Source: Aggregatilineales bacterium (GTDB lineage: Bacteria; Chloroflexota; Anaerolineae; Aggregatilineales; Phototrophicaceae). From it: DNA of 64,000 nt. The notes beneath the pieces are model-generated. The model was not told the DNA's origin. It ran no database searches and saw nothing but the letters and a program-made list of their open reading frames with translations. Where the stretch lies: assembly GCA_030834905.1 (NCBI GenBank), contig JAUQWZ010000034.1, positions 310,001 through 374,000 on the forward strand, read 5' to 3'. The position numbers and the translations under genes were made by a program. This document shows, piece after piece, positions 43,967 through 51,526 of this stretch. Positions within the stretch are counted from its first letter, which is position 1. Each line of letters starts with the position of its first letter.

Positions 43967-43987
43967 GGACACGACAATGTCGTGTCC
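43967..43987. repeat. Dispersed palindrome, family B, copy 3
   Basis: Arms GGACACGACA and TGTCGTGTCC around A, followed by CTAC; same orientation as the copy at 32141. Confidence 0.8.
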
Positions 43988-44154
43988 CTACCCACGTTAT
44001 GACGTGAATCTATGATGGCGTCCAGCGAAAGGCGCGGCTTCGCATCCTGACGTCAATCCGCCGAGTTGGTGCTATTGCCCTGTAACTCATCGAGAAGCAC
44101 GTTACAATCGACACCGTGGTGTTCATCCTGAAGGAATGCAGAGGCAGAAACTTC

Positions 44155-44979
44155 ATGAAACTGGTGACTTTTACACACGCCGGACGCAGCCGGGTTGGCG
44201 AGCTGGTTGACGACACGGTCTATACCCTGGCATGGCCCGACACGATGCGGCAGATGCTGCGGCGCGGGCTGAGCGCCAGCCGGATGTATGAACGATTTCC
44301 GCTGGAAGCGGTGACGCTGGAAGCGCCGCTGAATCCCGGCAAGATCGTCGCCATCGGCTTGAACTATGCCGACCACGCTGGCGAAACCGGGGCGAAACCG
44401 CCCAGCGCCCCATTGATCTTCGCCAAGTTCCCCAGCGCCGTGATCGGTCCAGACAAGGCGATCACCTGGCGCGAATCGATCACCAGGAAGGTGGATTGGG
44501 AAGCGGAACTGGCGGTAGTCATCGGCAAGCGCGCCAAAGATGTGCCTGAAGAGAAGGCGCTCGATTACGTGATGGGCTACACCAACGCCAACGACGTGAG
44601 CGCCCGCGATTTGCAGAAGGAAATTGACAGCCAGTGGACGCGCGGCAAGAGTCTCGATACCTTCTGCCCAATTGGACCGTACATCCTGACGCACGACGAA
44701 ATGCCCGATCCGCACGCGCTGACTGTCCGTTCCACAGTCAACGGCAAGGTCATGCAGGACGGCAACACGAAAGACCTGCTGTTCAACATTCCGGCGCTGG
44801 TCGCGTACTGCTCGCGCAACTTCACGCTTGAGCCGGGCGATCTGATTCTGACCGGGACTCCGGCAGGCGTGGGGGCGGGACGCAAGCCGCCGCTGTACCT
44901 CAAGGACGGCGACACCGTGACGGTCAGCGTCGAAGGCTTGGGCGACCTGACGAATACGTGTACGGTGCTGAAGGACTAG
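44155..44979 (+). CDS. Fumarylacetoacetate hydrolase family protein
   Basis: FAH-fold hydrolase or decarboxylase of 274 residues, acting on beta-keto acids in aromatic or sugar-acid degradation. Typical motifs: MKLVTFTHAGRSRVGEL start, IVAIGLNYADHAGE, PLIFAKFPSAVIGPDKAI, WEAELAVVIGKRAKDV with metal-ligand Glu residues, VMGYTNANDVSARDLQ with the Asp ligand, KSLDTFCPIGP, and LILTGTPAGVGAGRKPPLYLKDGDTV. The start at 44155 fits the family N-terminus; an in-frame ATG at 44116 adds 13 residues. TACAAT at 44103 may be the -10. Confidence 0.94.
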   Translation: MKLVTFTHAGRSRVGELVDDTVYTLAWPDTMRQMLRRGLSASRMYERFPLEAVTLEAPLNPGKIVAIGLNYADHAGETGAKPPSAPLIFAKFPSAVIGPDKAITWRESITRKVDWEAELAVVIGKRAKDVPEEKALDYVMGYTNANDVSARDLQKEIDSQWTRGKSLDTFCPIGPYILTHDEMPDPHALTVRSTVNGKVMQDGNTKDLLFNIPALVAYCSRNFTLEPGDLILTGTPAGVGAGRKPPLYLKDGDTVTVSVEGLGDLTNTCTVLKD

Positions 44980-45075
44980 AAAAAAGAGACTTCTCCCGCT
45001 GTCTCCCTCGCCATATGATGGCTGACGAAAAGACATGGTTGGAAACAAGGGGAAAGCCGACAAGAGAATCGGTGT

Positions 45076-45103
45076 GTAGGGGCGGTTCGCGAACCGCCCC
45101 TAC
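45076..45103. repeat. Family A palindrome, copy 4
   Basis: Perfect palindrome of 14-base arms (GTAGGGGCGGTTCG / CGAACCGCCCCTAC), about 100 bases after the FAH gene. Confidence 0.8.
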
Positions 45104-45223
45104 GAGAACGCAGCCTAAGTTGTGGGCAGTCCAAAGCCAATACCTGTCCTCTCCCCAACCATGTGATTGAGCGGGAGCACCTGTCGCAGTGTCGGCAGGG
45201 ATACAAGGTTGTATCCGTCCCGG

Positions 45224-45252
45224 TTGACACACATTCTCCAATCCCATACAAT
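45224..45252 (+). promoter_or_regulatory. Strong sigma70-type promoter
   Basis: TTGACA, 17-base spacer, TACAAT, the best promoter match in the window. Initiation near 45260 leaves a leader of about 135 bases before the RibD-C gene. Confidence 0.8.
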
Positions 45253-45393
45253 AGAGAATAATAATTTCATTCTACCTAACGGATACGGGGCTGTGAGCAA
45301 GCTCTTGACTGGGCTTGTCTGTGACCCGATCATCACGCTCGGCGGCTTTGCTCAATCTCAACGTTCACCCACAACTCCAAAGGAGGAACGATC

Positions 45394-45966
45394 ATGCCTG
45401 AATTGATAGTAGACTTCATTACGTCACTGGACGGCTACGGGGCTGCGGAAGGGTGGCCCGGATGGTGGGGAATCGAAGCACCCGACTATCTCGGCTGGCT
45501 CGCTGAGCGACCCGACCGCAACTACACGATCCTGATGGGAGCCAACACGTACCGCCTCATGTCCGAAATGCAGGGACAGACCCCCGACGAGGACGCTGCC
45601 ATGAACGAGCTTGCCAGCGCCTCCAAGGTGGTGTTCTCCTCGACTCTGCAACCTCCTCTGGCGTGGCACAATACCCGGCTGATCAGCGATGATGCGATTG
45701 AGGCTGTGAGAGAGATGAAGCGGAACGGCAGCAGCTCGATGAGTACGCTCGGCAGCCTCAGCCTGTGCCGGTCGCTCCTCAAGGCGGGACTCGTGGACCG
45801 TTTCCGGGTGGTTGTCTTTCCGGTGATCACCGGGAGCACCGGTTCCGACCGGATCTACGACGGCTATCCCGATGTCGCCCTCGACATGATTGCCAGCCGG
45901 ACGTTTGACGGCAAACTCCAGCTGCTGGAGTATGTCCCCACAGTGCTTACCGGTCCGCCAGGATGA
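45394..45966 (+). CDS. Dihydrofolate reductase family / RibD C-terminal domain protein
   Basis: NADPH-dependent reductase fold of 190 residues. PELIVDFITSLDGYGAAEGWPGWWG is the N-terminal strand and substrate loop. YTILMGANTYRLMSEM is the cofactor region, ASKVVFSSTL follows, then MSTLGSLSLCRSLLKAGLVDRFRVVVFPVITGSTG, the RibD_C signature in which the usual GG of the NADPH loop is LGS. These stand-alone proteins are common and of unknown substrate. AAGGAGGAACGATC before the ATG is an excellent ribosome site. Confidence 0.9.
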   Translation: MPELIVDFITSLDGYGAAEGWPGWWGIEAPDYLGWLAERPDRNYTILMGANTYRLMSEMQGQTPDEDAAMNELASASKVVFSSTLQPPLAWHNTRLISDDAIEAVREMKRNGSSSMSTLGSLSLCRSLLKAGLVDRFRVVVFPVITGSTGSDRIYDGYPDVALDMIASRTFDGKLQLLEYVPTVLTGPPG

Positions 45967-46075
45967 TGGATTATGACCGCATCCGGCTGTCCATCTCAGG
46001 GCGGTATTTTCCTCGTTCATCAGGTATACTATAGGCTCATCAATCGGCAGAGTCTGGCAGAGAAAGCGACACTTC

Positions 46076-46474
46076 GTGTCTGATACCGAATCCCTCATTC
46101 GCGCCGCCCAGGAAGCCGCAGCACACGCTTATATCCCCTATTCCAACTATCCGGTTGGCGCGGCGCTGCAAGCTGCCAACGGCAGGCTGTATCTGGGCTG
46201 CAACATCGAAAATGCGTCGTATCCGGCGGGCATTTGCGCCGAGCGCGTGGCGCTGGTGAAAGCCGTCAGCGAGGGCGTGCGCGAGTTTGACGTAATCGCC
46301 GTCGTGACGCGGGACGGCGGATCGCCCTGCGGCATCTGCCGCCAGATGCTGTCTGAATTCGGACCGCAGATGCGGGTGATCATCGCCCGGGACGACGGGC
46401 AGATCACTTTTGACGGCAATCTCAGCGACCTGCTGCCCCTCGCCTTCAACGGTTCGAGTCTTCTGATCGACTAA
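46076..46474 (+). CDS. cdd: Cytidine deaminase
   Basis: Deaminates cytidine and deoxycytidine to uridine forms in pyrimidine salvage. The 132-residue protein has the zinc site CNIENASYPAGICAERVALVKAV (Cys ligand and the catalytic Glu of CAE) and PCGICRQMLSEFG with the two further Cys ligands. AYIPYSNYPVGAALQ is the substrate loop. It starts at GTG (46076), the first residues of the family alignment following directly. Two bases separate its stop from recO, so the genes are co-transcribed. Confidence 0.95.
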   Translation: MSDTESLIRAAQEAAAHAYIPYSNYPVGAALQAANGRLYLGCNIENASYPAGICAERVALVKAVSEGVREFDVIAVVTRDGGSPCGICRQMLSEFGPQMRVIIARDDGQITFDGNLSDLLPLAFNGSSLLID

Positions 46475-46476
46475 TC

Positions 46477-47244
46477 GTGCCACGACCTGACCGTTCGTAT
46501 CGAACACCCGCGATCATCCTCAAGCGCCGCGATTTTGGCGAAGCCGACCGGATGCTGACCATCCTTACGCCCCGCCACGGCAAGCAGGACGTGCTCGCCA
46601 AAGGCGTCCGCAAGATCACCAGCCACAAGATCGGTCACGTCGAAATGTTCACCCGCGCCGAGATGCTGATCCACACCGGACGCGATTTTGGGCTGGTGGT
46701 GCAGGCGGAAATGACCGCGCCGCATCTGACATTGCGCGACGACTTAACGCGCGGCGCTTATGCCGCGTACACGGCGGAACTGCTGGATAAATTTACCGAC
46801 ACCGGCGAAGATGAGATGTCGATGCTGTTCGCGCTGATGGACGAAACGCTGGCGCGAATCGCCGACGACAGCGACCCGCAGCTTGCGATGCGCTATTTTG
46901 AAGTGCGCCTGCTCGATCTGGTCGGCTTTCGTCCGGAACTGAGCGAGTGCGTCGTCGGGCATGAGCCGGTGCAGCCCAGCGATCAGTTTTTCAGCCACGC
47001 GCAGGGCGGCGTCGTCTGCCCGCAGCACGTCGGGCGCGGTTCGTCCCCGGTTCCCATCCCGATGATGACGCTCAAACTGCTGCGCCACATGCAGCGCAGT
47101 TCCTACCAGCACGTCAAGGCGCTGGAAATCTCACCGTCGCTACACGAGGACGCCGAGCGCATCCTGTTAGGCTACGTCAGTTACGTGCTGGAACGCCGCC
47201 TGCAAAGCATTGACTTCATCCGGCGGGTGCGTCACGCCAAATGA
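46477..47244 (+). CDS. recO: DNA repair protein RecO
   Basis: Recombination mediator that loads RecA with RecR and anneals single strands. The 255-residue protein has the N-terminal OB fold (YRTPAIILKRRDFGEADRMLTILTPRHGKQDVLAKGVRK) and the helical C-terminal domain (AYAAYTAELLDKFTDTGE). The zinc-binding loop is altered: ECVVGHEPVQPSDQFFSHAQGGVVCPQH has Cys and His where other RecOs have four Cys. GTG start two bases after cdd. Confidence 0.93.
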   Translation: MPRPDRSYRTPAIILKRRDFGEADRMLTILTPRHGKQDVLAKGVRKITSHKIGHVEMFTRAEMLIHTGRDFGLVVQAEMTAPHLTLRDDLTRGAYAAYTAELLDKFTDTGEDEMSMLFALMDETLARIADDSDPQLAMRYFEVRLLDLVGFRPELSECVVGHEPVQPSDQFFSHAQGGVVCPQHVGRGSSPVPIPMMTLKLLRHMQRSSYQHVKALEISPSLHEDAERILLGYVSYVLERRLQSIDFIRRVRHAK

Positions 47245-47293
47245 CAATTTGCCACATCATGCTACAATATGCCCCGTTTCCAGAGGGGGAAGC

Positions 47294-50020
47294 GTGAGTA
47301 TTTCGCTTAATCGCATCATTTACAGCCACGCGCGTGACAAGGAAGCAACCGGCGAGTCGCCTGCTGTGATGGCGCTGACCGAAGGGTTATCGACGCAGGA
47401 TGGCAATCTGTGGCGCGGCTTGACGTCGCTCCAGCCGATGCGGGGCGATACTGCCGCCGAAACGCGCGCGCTCGGACTATTCGCGGGACCAGGTGACCGA
47501 TTCGTGTTTGCTGCCGCTTACATGCAGGATGGCAGCCCACGACTGCCGGTGTACGAATATGTGCTGCTGGAGCGCGACACGCTGACAGCGCTGGCAGGCA
47601 ACCTGCAGCCGCTGGCTGCCCTGTTCCGCGATCCGGTTGAACCCGACCAACTGCCAGCGAAGCTGCCGCGAATCGAGCTGCCCGACCCGATCTCGTGGAC
47701 GCCGGAAGAACGGCGCGCCTGTCTTGAGGCGCTGCTTGAGAACGACCCGGCGCAGATGCCGCGCGCGCTGGCGCTGCTGGGCGCGGCGCTGCACGAACGC
47801 GGCGTGCTGATCTACACCTTTCCGGGCAACGCCGAAGCGCGGGTGCGAATGACACAGGGATTGATGGCGCTGCTGCCGTCGCGCGTGCGCCCTGACCTGA
47901 CCTTTTCGACCAACCGCCACGAACAAACCTCGACTCATGCGCGGGTGGTCTTTTCGGAACATGCCGTGACCAGCGGGCGCTGGACAGCCGATTGGGTGAC
48001 GCAGACGTTCCCGCCAGCAGAAGTCCAGTCCTCGCCTTACGTGCAGCGTCTGGCAGCGCTCTGGAATGGCGATATTGATGCGCTGCTCCAGCAGATCGAT
48101 CAGATGGAAGCTATCGCCGACCATATCCCCAGTGGAAAAAACATGCCAGCCACCCTCGCCGCCATTGCCGACCGCCATCTTCTCGACACGCGGGTAAGCG
48201 CGGGCGAAGACGTGCCGATTGAAGCCATCAAGACGACACTTCGGGAAGCGCCGCCGCATGGGGCGATTAAAGAGGTGTACGCCGAACGGCTGCTGCGCCA
48301 CGCCCTGGAAGCCCGCGACACCGACGCCGCGATCACGGCTGCCAACCTGATGGACGACGATCCGGCGCTGGATGAACGTCTGTCTGGCTTGCTCGATGAG
48401 GCGCTGCGCGCGCAGCCCGACGCCGTCTATGCCTTTATCCGCGCTCGCCTGAGCGCTAATCTGGACGAGCGCTGGCTGGCGCGACTGAGGACGGCGGCGC
48501 TGGCGTCGCTGCACGTTGCCATCACCGACGGCGACAGCGAAACCGTGGTCAACTGGCTGCGGCTGCTCGCCCGCGAACCGGCATCGTATGGGCTGAGCGA
48601 AATGGTGCATAACGGCATTCTGGCGGCGCAGGTACGCGCCCGCACCGATCCTGAACTGGCGCAGGGGCTGATCGTGCTGGCGGTTCGGCGCGACTCGGCA
48701 GCCGCTGAAACGCTCACCAGCGACTCTGAACTCATGGCAGTTCTGCCCAACAATCTGGGGCGCGCCCTGCGCGACCACGAAGGCGACCCGGCGGCGCTGC
48801 TGCAAGCCCACGGCATCGAAACGCTGCTGGCAGCGCTGGCGCGGGCGGCGCGAGTAAAACACCCTGCCCTGTTCACGCCGGCAGCTATCGAGCAGACCTG
48901 GGGCGTCTATACCGGCGGGCAGTCAGTTGGCGCTGGAGTCCGGCAAACGGCGGAACAGATCATCAACGGTTGGATCGGCGAAGGCGCGGCGTGGCTGACA
49001 GCGCCAGCACTTGGTACCCTGCTGGGACTGGTGCTGCGCGACCGGCGCGACGATCTGTTCCACCAGCTTCTGCACCCATTGGCAGCCCGCGAGGACTTCG
49101 TGACCCTGCTGGCAACCGCCATGCACCACAGCGAGCGTTCGGTCAGCGATACGCTGGCGCTGATCGCGCAGATTATCGCGGTGGGCGATCTCTCGCAGCA
49201 AGCCGCCGCCAATCTGTATATCGCCCTGCTCGATCTGTGGGATTGGGGACACGACCGGCTGCTGATGATGGCACAGCTTGCCCGCGCCATTCAGCAGACT
49301 CCAGCGCTGGAAGTGCCGGATGATGTGCTGTGGCAGCTTCTCACCGTCGCCGCCGACGCCAAAGATGAGCTGATCGCGCGCGTCGTCGCCCGGCGCATTA
49401 CCAGCGATCTCGAAGCCGTCGAGGATGACGCGGCGCTGATCGAATCGCTTCAGCAGCTTATGGAGCAAATTCAGTGGAACAGCCACACGCGCGGGCTGCT
49501 GCTGACATGGTGGCGTGGGTTCGCGCGGGCGCAGTCGCTATCACGCTTGCAGCGGCTGGACAAAGCCTTTGACGGCAGCCGGATGCTGGAGGAACTGCGC
49601 GGCATCGTCCAGAGCCTGATCGCCTTCCGCCGGATGCTGGGCAAACGGGCGCTGGGTCAGTTCGCCGAAGATGTGCGGCTTACCTTCAGCGTGCTTCAGT
49701 TGATGGCGGAAGCTTACGATCCATCGGCGAAACGCACGCTCGGCTTTGACCCGGCGACTATCCGGGCAGAATTTGACGCGCGGCTAGAAGAACTCTCGCC
49801 CCACGACCTCAAGATCCTCGCTAACAACCTGAAGGAACTGGCGCAGTTGATTGGCGAAATGGGCGATAACCGCAGCAAGGCGTCGCTCATGCGCCGGGAC
49901 GACGTTGACCGCCAGCTCATGATCGGCGAACAGCCGCCGCACAGCGCCGTTGATGCCCTGAAGTGGATGTCCGGCTATCTCAGCGGCATGCACGAAAAGC
50001 CCGAAGCCGGGGACGAATAA
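47294..50020 (+). CDS. Large (908-residue) helical-repeat protein, unknown
   Basis: Not recognised with certainty. The N-terminal 230 residues form a mixed domain (LNRIIYSHARDKEATGESPAVMALTEGLS, GDRFVFAAAYMQDGSPRLPVYEYVLLERDTL, LIYTFPGNAEARVRMTQGLMALLPSRVRPDLTFSTNRHEQ). The opening resembles the N-terminal domain of GTPase-associated GAP1-type proteins, a weak resemblance. The rest, about 650 residues, is all-helical, with repeating L-x-x-A-L patterns like TPR/HEAT solenoids. It has no signal peptide, membrane helix or nuclease motif. It starts at GTG 47294 with AGAGGGGGAAGC upstream; TACAAT at 47263 is the probable -10, so it has its own promoter behind recO. Confidence 0.7.
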   Translation: MSISLNRIIYSHARDKEATGESPAVMALTEGLSTQDGNLWRGLTSLQPMRGDTAAETRALGLFAGPGDRFVFAAAYMQDGSPRLPVYEYVLLERDTLTALAGNLQPLAALFRDPVEPDQLPAKLPRIELPDPISWTPEERRACLEALLENDPAQMPRALALLGAALHERGVLIYTFPGNAEARVRMTQGLMALLPSRVRPDLTFSTNRHEQTSTHARVVFSEHAVTSGRWTADWVTQTFPPAEVQSSPYVQRLAALWNGDIDALLQQIDQMEAIADHIPSGKNMPATLAAIADRHLLDTRVSAGEDVPIEAIKTTLREAPPHGAIKEVYAERLLRHALEARDTDAAITAANLMDDDPALDERLSGLLDEALRAQPDAVYAFIRARLSANLDERWLARLRTAALASLHVAITDGDSETVVNWLRLLAREPASYGLSEMVHNGILAAQVRARTDPELAQGLIVLAVRRDSAAAETLTSDSELMAVLPNNLGRALRDHEGDPAALLQAHGIETLLAALARAARVKHPALFTPAAIEQTWGVYTGGQSVGAGVRQTAEQIINGWIGEGAAWLTAPALGTLLGLVLRDRRDDLFHQLLHPLAAREDFVTLLATAMHHSERSVSDTLALIAQIIAVGDLSQQAAANLYIALLDLWDWGHDRLLMMAQLARAIQQTPALEVPDDVLWQLLTVAADAKDELIARVVARRITSDLEAVEDDAALIESLQQLMEQIQWNSHTRGLLLTWWRGFARAQSLSRLQRLDKAFDGSRMLEELRGIVQSLIAFRRMLGKRALGQFAEDVRLTFSVLQLMAEAYDPSAKRTLGFDPATIRAEFDARLEELSPHDLKILANNLKELAQLIGEMGDNRSKASLMRRDDVDRQLMIGEQPPHSAVDALKWMSGYLSGMHEKPEAGDE

Positions 50021-50261
50021 CGCTGTCGGCGCAGCATCCCACCCCATTTTTGTCCGTTCTGGAACTTTTTGGCAGCGGCTGTCGTATGAGGGTTATAGAC
50101 GCAGCGCAGACCTGTCAGATCGCCCCACAGCCTTTTTTGTGTGTTAAGACTTGACGGAGGTCGGCGCGGCGGCTGGTTGGTAAGATACGCATAGTTTTAT
50201 TTGTGGCGCTGTTTCAGCGCAAATGTATTTTACGTTGTCTATGTATCTAAGGAGAGAGTCC

Positions 50262-51413
50262 ATGCGTAAGTTGCTTCTCGTGCTGGTGGCGATGCTGCTG
50301 GTCAGCGGCTCAGTACTGGCACAGGATGTCGCGCCAGAAGTCTATTGTGGCGATTTAGCCGAAGAAGACTGCGCGGTTCTGGTGCAGTCCCAGGCGGCAA
50401 TGACCGAACTCAGCGCAGTCGCGTTTGACCTCCAGATCGATGTTTCGGTGACCGGCGTCCCCGATATGGATGGTCCGGTGGTCTTCGCACTGACCAGTGA
50501 GGGCGCATACTCTGGCGATCCTGAAGTGTTCGCGATGATGAGCCACCCGGATATGGCGGCGATGCAGGATCCGGTTGCAGCCCTGACGAAGGCGGTTGAA
50601 GCGCTGCGCGCCTTCGACGCCGATCTTTCGTTCACGCTGTCGCTGCCGTCCCAACTGGTGGCGGAAGATGAGGACATTCCAGAAAGCATCACGCTGGAAC
50701 TGCTGCTCGTTGACGGTCTGGGCTATCTGAACCTGGAGCCGCTGGCGCCCCTTTTCGAGAACGGGAGTTCGCAGGTTCCGTCCCAGGGTTGGCTCGGACT
50801 GGATATCGCCAGCCTGATCGAAGCGGTGATCGAGCAGAACCCCGACATGTTTGAAGACATGGAGATGTTCGGAGTTGATGCTTCCATGTATGGTCAGTTC
50901 AGCGACCCAACGGCATTCGCTCAGTATGCTACCATCACCCGCACCGATGACGGATCGGGCGACACGGCGACTTTCGACACAACCTTCGATTTTGCCGGTC
51001 TGGTGCAGGATCCCGAATTCCGGGCGCTGCTTGAGCAGCAGATTGAGCAGCAGATAGAAGCTCAGGGTGGGGATATTGACGAGGAAGAATTCGAGGCAGG
51101 GTTTGCCGCCTCGCAGATGATGCTCGCCAACAGCGTGCTGACCGCCACCTCCACCATTGACCTGACCACCGGCTATCAGACCAGCGCCACCTTCTCGATG
51201 GTGATCGACACCACCGAGCTGATGGCAATGGCTGCCGAGGAATCGGATGACGTTCCCGAAGTCCCGCCGGTTGTCACCTTCAATTTAGCGCTCAATCTGA
51301 GCCAGTTCAATGACGTCGCGGAAATCACCGCGCCTGCCGGAGCAGTGGTTATCCCGTTTGAATCAATGCTCGGGATGGCTTCGCCGGAAGCGGAAGCGAC
51401 CGACGCCAGCTAA
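50262..51413 (+). CDS. Secreted beta-rich protein, unknown
   Basis: A 383-residue exported protein. Signal peptide MRKLLLVLVAMLLVSGSVLAQ-DV, then CGDLAEEDCAVL with two Cys likely in a disulfide. The mature part is acidic and beta-rich, with segments like AVAFDLQIDVSVTGVP and ITRTDDGSGDTATFDTTFDFAGLVQDPEFRALLEQQIEQQ. These recall outer-layer lipoproteins of the LppX/LprAFG or LolA type, but no lipobox is present. The ATG at 50262 follows AAGGAGAGAG; upstream in-frame ATGs lack this. Terminator at 51446. Confidence 0.75.
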   Translation: MRKLLLVLVAMLLVSGSVLAQDVAPEVYCGDLAEEDCAVLVQSQAAMTELSAVAFDLQIDVSVTGVPDMDGPVVFALTSEGAYSGDPEVFAMMSHPDMAAMQDPVAALTKAVEALRAFDADLSFTLSLPSQLVAEDEDIPESITLELLLVDGLGYLNLEPLAPLFENGSSQVPSQGWLGLDIASLIEAVIEQNPDMFEDMEMFGVDASMYGQFSDPTAFAQYATITRTDDGSGDTATFDTTFDFAGLVQDPEFRALLEQQIEQQIEAQGGDIDEEEFEAGFAASQMMLANSVLTATSTIDLTTGYQTSATFSMVIDTTELMAMAAEESDDVPEVPPVVTFNLALNLSQFNDVAEITAPAGAVVIPFESMLGMASPEAEATDAS

Positions 51414-51445
51414 ACCAGCTTCACCGGTTCAGCGCAGATATACAG

Positions 51446-51471
51446 GGGCGGGTCTTCGACTCGCCCTTTTT
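51446..51471 (+). terminator. Rho-independent terminator
   Basis: GGGCGGGTC-TTC-GACTCGCCC followed by TTTTT, 32 bases after the secreted-protein stop. It uses the same GGGGCG core as family A hairpins. Confidence 0.85.
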
Positions 51472-51526
51472 CCTGCGGCGGCGCTTCTGGGGTACACTGG
51501 AGCATATCCCCTGCAAAGGATGATAT

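Larger units (their letters stand above)
44980..45393. other. 414-base intergenic region, no gene seen
   Basis: Contains a family A palindrome (45076), a consensus promoter (45224-45252) and a leader of about 135 bases to the RibD-C gene. No open frame here has a ribosome site or recognisable product. Confidence 0.6.

Noticed and set aside
46448..46464. GGTTCGAGTC resembling a tRNA T-loop
   Set aside because: It is inside the 3' end of cdd and no acceptor, D or anticodon arms fit around it.
47477..48862. 461-residue minus-strand frame
   Set aside because: Antisense of the 908-residue protein; Arg/Gln/His-rich shadow.
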